Of a DNA stretch of 7,502 bases, positions 5,286 through 7,502 are shown piece by piece. The notes below the pieces were generated by a model. It was not told where the DNA came from. It saw only the letters and a program-made list of their open reading frames with translations, and did not search any database. The first letter of the stretch is position 1. Every line of letters begins with the position of its first letter. Source of the DNA: an uncultured Frankineae bacterium (GTDB taxonomy: Bacteria; Actinomycetota; Actinomycetes; Mycobacteriales; SCTD01); the NCBI GenBank assembly GCA_902805805.1, contig CADCUE010000250.1:1-7502 (forward strand), in the 5' to 3' direction. A program made the translations under genes and the position numbers.

Positions 5286-5957
5286 TCAGCCGGCGCCGGC
5301 CCCCACCGACCCGGCGCTGTCGGCGCTGAGCCGGCCGAAGACCGAGCGGCTGAGCGCGACCATGTCCTTGTCCTCCATGCCCTGGAACTGCAGCACGGCC
5401 TGGCGGGAGCCCTCGTCGAGCCGCACCACGCGGCAGGGCGTGCGCACGACGGTGTCGTCGTCCAGGGTCAGCTCGGCCGTCGCGACGTCGCCGACCAGCA
5501 GGTCGTCGGAGCGCTCGACCTCGATCCGGCACCCGCTGCGCGACAGGTCCAGCGTGCGCCCGGTCACGTCGTCCGCCTCCTCCACGTGCAGCAGGACGTT
5601 GCACGGCACGTGCGCGCGCGGCTCGGCCCGACGGTGCTCGCGGGCGATGACGCTGACCCCGCTGATCACCAGGTGCCCGGGCCGGTCCCGGCGCGCCTGG
5701 CTGGCGACGCCCTCGAAGACGACCAGGGTGTTCGTGCGCGGGGTGTACGTGCTGGCCCACGTGCGCTGGCCGTCGAGCATGCTCGCCACCTCGGGCGTCG
5801 TCGTGACCTGGCTCGTCACGACGAGGCCCGACGGGCTCGCCTCCCACGACTCCAGCTCGGCGAGGGCGACGACGTCCCTGCTCAGCGACAGCAGCGAGAC
5901 CGTGCTGCCGGCGAGCGGGACGTCCTGCTCGTGCGAGGTGTCCTGTGGTGCGGTCAC
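5286..5957 (-). CDS. PilZ-domain protein, probable c-di-GMP receptor
   Basis: A 223-residue soluble protein with no signal peptide or membrane segment. The C-terminal half carries both PilZ signatures: R-x3-R as EHRRAEPRAHVP (107-118, Arg110 and Arg114) and D-x-S-x2-G as DLSRSG (137-142). These are the residues that hold cyclic di-GMP in this fold. The strand-rich remainder runs to about residue 208 (AVLQFQGMEDKDMVALSRSVFGRL), followed by a Gly/Ala/Ser tail. Residues 15-100 form a separate beta-rich N-domain, the layout seen in YcgR-like proteins; I cannot match it closely to YcgR-N. The start is GTG at 5957, supported by GGAGG 4 bases upstream on the minus strand. It lies 79 bases after the HIT gene on the same strand and is convergent with the EF-G-like gene. 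The output partner is unknown. No flagellar, cellulose or cyclase gene is present to suggest one. Confidence 0.88.
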   Translation of the reverse strand: MTAPQDTSHEQDVPLAGSTVSLLSLSRDVVALAELESWEASPSGLVVTSQVTTTPEVASMLDGQRTWASTYTPRTNTLVVFEGVASQARRDRPGHLVISGVSVIAREHRRAEPRAHVPCNVLLHVEEADDVTGRTLDLSRSGCRIEVERSDDLLVGDVATAELTLDDDTVVRTPCRVVRLDEGSRQAVLQFQGMEDKDMVALSRSVFGRLSADSAGSVGAGAG

Positions 5958-6005
5958 GTGTCCTCCACGGCTCGACGTGTGCCCGGTTGTGCTCTCCGGA
6001 CGCCG

Positions 6006-6034
6006 AGCGTAATCCCGCGAACGCGGACTGTGTT
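6006..6034 (-). promoter_or_regulatory. Candidate promoter and operator-like repeat for the PilZ gene
   Basis: On the minus strand TACGCT (6006-6011) fits the TAnnnT -10 pattern, with a poor -35 candidate AACACA (6029-6034) at 17-base spacing. A 12-base inverted repeat, CCGCGTTCGCGG (6015-6026), sits exactly in the spacer, where a repressor could bind. A start near 5999 would give a leader of about 40 bases with the GGAGG site in it. The same repeat, just after the HIT stop codon, could instead be a weak hairpin. The rest of the 79-base gap (5958-6036) shows nothing else. Confidence 0.3.
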
Positions 6035-6036
6035 GG

Positions 6037-6576
6037 TTACGTCTCGTTCCAGGCGCGAGCGAGCAGCGCCCGGGTGTCCGGCAGCAGCTGTGGCAGCACC
6101 CGCGTGTGCCCGACGACGGGCATGAAGTTGGTGTCCCCGCCCCACCGCGGGACGACGTGCTGGTGGAGGTGGGCCGCGATGCCCGCTCCCCCGACCACGC
6201 CGAGGTTCATGCCGACGTTGAACCCCTGCGCGCCCGTCGCGTGCCGCAGCGCCCGCAGGGCGTGCTGGGTGAGCTCGGCGACCTCCGCAGCCTCGACCGG
6301 CGTGAGCTCGTCGTACGACGCCACGTGCCGGAACGGGACCAGCATCAGGTGACCGGAGTTGTAGGGGTAGAGGTTGAGCACGGCGTACGCCAGCTCACCG
6401 CGGGCGACCACCAGGCCGTCCTCGTCGGTCAGCGCCGGGATGGAGCAGAACGGGCAGCCGCCGCTCTTGCCCTCGCCCTTGATGTAGGCCATCCGGTGCG
6501 GGGTGTACAGCCGTGAGAAGGCGTCGGCGATGCCGACCCCCTCCTGCTCCTGCGGCTCGTGTCCCGGCGCGGTCAC
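6037..6576 (-). CDS. HIT-family protein, probable Ap4A phosphorylase/hydrolase
   Basis: A 179-residue histidine-triad protein. The triad is [18 protein letters not shown] (134-151), with His136, His138 and the nucleophilic His140. NVGMNLG (120-126) upstream is the family's Asn/Gly nucleotide-binding strand. [24 protein letters not shown] (58-81) closely matches mycobacterial Rv2613c, reported as a diadenosine tetraphosphate phosphorylase. The N-terminus ([11 protein letters not shown], 22-32) also fits that family, supporting the GTG at 6576 over an internal Met29. A CPFC pair (Cys41, Cys44) with His84 and His136 could make the structural zinc site seen in some HIT proteins. The gene overlaps the thrS stop by 4 bases (GTGA) and ends at TAA 6037. 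Aminoacyl-tRNA synthetases can make Ap4A as a side product, so pairing with thrS is sensible. Whether it acts by phosphorolysis or hydrolysis cannot be told from sequence. Confidence 0.88.
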   Translation of the reverse strand: MTAPGHEPQEQEGVGIADAFSRLYTPHRMAYIKGEGKSGGCPFCSIPALTDEDGLVVARGELAYAVLNLYPYNSGHLMLVPFRHVASYDELTPVEAAEVAELTQHALRALRHATGAQGFNVGMNLGVVGGAGIAAHLHQHVVPRWGGDTNFMPVVGHTRVLPQLLPDTRALLARAWNET

Positions 6577-7502
6577 GCCCGCGACTCCACCGCCGCGACG
6601 ACCTTGGCCACCGCCTCGTCCACCGGCACGCCGTTCTCCTGCGTGCCGTCGCGGTAGCGGAACGAGACGGCGTCCTTGCTGACGTCGTCCTCGCCCACGA
6701 TGAGCATGAAGGGCACCTTGGCCTTCTGGGCCGAGCGGATCTTCTTCTGCATGCGGTCGTCGGAGGTGTCGACCTGGACGCGCACGCCGTGCGCGCGCAG
6801 CGTCGCCGCGACGCCGTGCAGGTAGTCGTCGTAGTCCGCGTGCACCGGGATGCCGACGACCTGCACCGGGGCCAGCCAGGCGGGGAACGCGCCCGCGTAG
6901 TGCTCGAGCAGCACGGCGAAGAACCGCTCGATGGACCCGAACAGGGCGCGGTGCAGCATCACGGGCCGCTGCCGGGTGCCGTCGGCGGCGGCGTACTCCA
7001 GCTCGAAGCGCTCGGGCAGGTTGAAGTCGACCTGGATCGTCGACATCTGCCAGGTGCGGCCGATCGCGTCACGCGCCTGCACGGAGATCTTCGGACCGTA
7101 GAAGGCGGCACCGCCCGGGTCCGGGACCAGCTCGAGGCCCGACGCGTCGGCGACCGCCTGCAGCGCCGCGGTCGCCTCCTCCCACGCGTCGTCCGTGCCG
7201 ACGGACTTGGCCGGGTCGCGGGTCGACAGCTCGAGGTAGAAGTCCTCGAGGCCGTAGTCGCGCAGCAGGCCGAGGACGAAGGTCAGCAGCTTGCCGAGCT
7301 CGTCGGCCATCTGCTCGCGGGTGCAGTAGATGTGGGCGTCGTCCTGGGTGAAGCCGCGGGCGCGGGTGAGCCCGTGGATGACGCCGGACTTCTCGTAGCG
7401 GTAGACGGTGCCGAACTCGAACAGCCGCAGCGGCAGCTCGCGGTAGGACCGCCCGCGCGCCCGGAAGACCAGGTTGTGCATCGGGCAGTTCATGGGCTTG
7501 AG
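6573..7502 (-). CDS. thrS: Threonyl-tRNA synthetase, C-terminal part (cut by window edge)
   Basis: The last 309 residues of a class II aminoacyl-tRNA synthetase that charges tRNA-Thr. The frame is open through base 7502 ([10 protein letters not shown] at the edge), so the Met at 7493 is internal and not a start. All three zinc ligands that recognise threonine are present: Cys in PMNCPMH (visible residue 6), His57 in TQDDAH and His184 in MLHRALFGS. Motif 2 is YRYEKSG with HGLTRARGF (34-51). Motif 3 is FGSIERFF (188-195), with Arg193 for ATP. The anticodon-binding domain spans about 208-309, including [19 protein letters not shown] (237-255) and [10 protein letters not shown] (264-273). The N-terminal TGS and editing domains and motif 1 lie beyond the right edge. 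The stop overlaps the HIT gene start by 4 bases. Confidence 0.97.
   Translation of the reverse strand, partial: LKPMNCPMHNLVFRARGRSYRELPLRLFEFGTVYRYEKSGVIHGLTRARGFTQDDAHIYCTREQMADELGKLLTFVLGLLRDYGLEDFYLELSTRDPAKSVGTDDAWEEATAALQAVADASGLELVPDPGGAAFYGPKISVQARDAIGRTWQMSTIQVDFNLPERFELEYAAADGTRQRPVMLHRALFGSIERFFAVLLEHYAGAFPAWLAPVQVVGIPVHADYDDYLHGVAATLRAHGVRVQVDTSDDRMQKKIRSAQKAKVPFMLIVGEDDVSKDAVSFRYRDGTQENGVPVDEAVAKVVAAVESRA

Noticed and set aside
5586..6125. A 179-codon plus-strand frame spanning the PilZ-HIT gap
   Set aside because: It runs antisense to both the PilZ core motif and the HIT C-terminus. The Arg/Ala-rich translation has no recognisable family.
7491..7493. ATG at 7493 as a thrS start codon
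   Set aside because: The frame continues to the window edge with LKP before MNCPMH, the conserved internal zinc-site block. The real start must be several hundred codons upstream, outside the window.

Overview
The window is a high-GC, densely coded stretch of chromosome that looks actinobacterial. The main evidence is a phosphatidylinositol/phosphatidylinositol mannoside (PIM) operon, a pathway characteristic of Actinobacteria. Supporting signs are GTG starts, very strong third-position G/C bias with long spurious antisense ORFs, and the thrS - HIT - pgsA - acyltransferase - pimA order known from Mycobacterium (Rv2614c-Rv2610c). The genus cannot be fixed from sequence alone. A PilZ gene and an EF-G-like gene placed inside this block suggest a lineage outside the mycobacteria.

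Layout by position. 1-207 (minus): start of a membrane-anchored LemA-like protein that runs off the left edge. 204-1475 (minus): pimA, a GT4 mannosyltransferase. 1472-2389 (minus): a PatA-like PIM acyltransferase. 2386-2997 (minus): pgsA, a CDP-alcohol phosphotransferase. 2998-3131: a divergent promoter region rich in inverted repeats. 3132-5261 (plus): an EF-G2-like translational GTPase paralog. 5262-5285: a short convergent gap with a GC hairpin. 5286-5957 (minus): a PilZ-domain protein. 5958-6036: a short gap with a candidate promoter. 6037-6576 (minus): a HIT-family protein related to Ap4A phosphorylase. 6573-7502 (minus): the C-terminal part of threonyl-tRNA synthetase, running off the right edge. 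No gap exceeds 134 bases. I saw no tRNA, rRNA, IS element or CRISPR.

How the genes fit together. PgsA makes phosphatidylinositol phosphate (PI after dephosphorylation), PimA adds the first mannose, and the PatA-like enzyme acylates that mannose. The three genes and the LemA-like gene are joined by 4-base GTGA overlaps with no clear Shine-Dalgarno at the downstream starts, so they probably form one translationally coupled operon driven from the 2998-3131 region. thrS and the HIT gene are joined by the same type of overlap. The HIT protein plausibly degrades dinucleoside polyphosphates, which aminoacyl-tRNA synthetases can produce.

Most of the window is conserved and ordinary, and I found no convincing wholly new system. 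The best leads are the EF-G paralog, which lacks the catalytic His and has a degenerate NKxD motif, together with the convergent PilZ gene; the pair separates the two halves of the conserved block. Also worth a look are the palindromes around the EF-G-like gene and the repeated junction sequence in the PIM operon.
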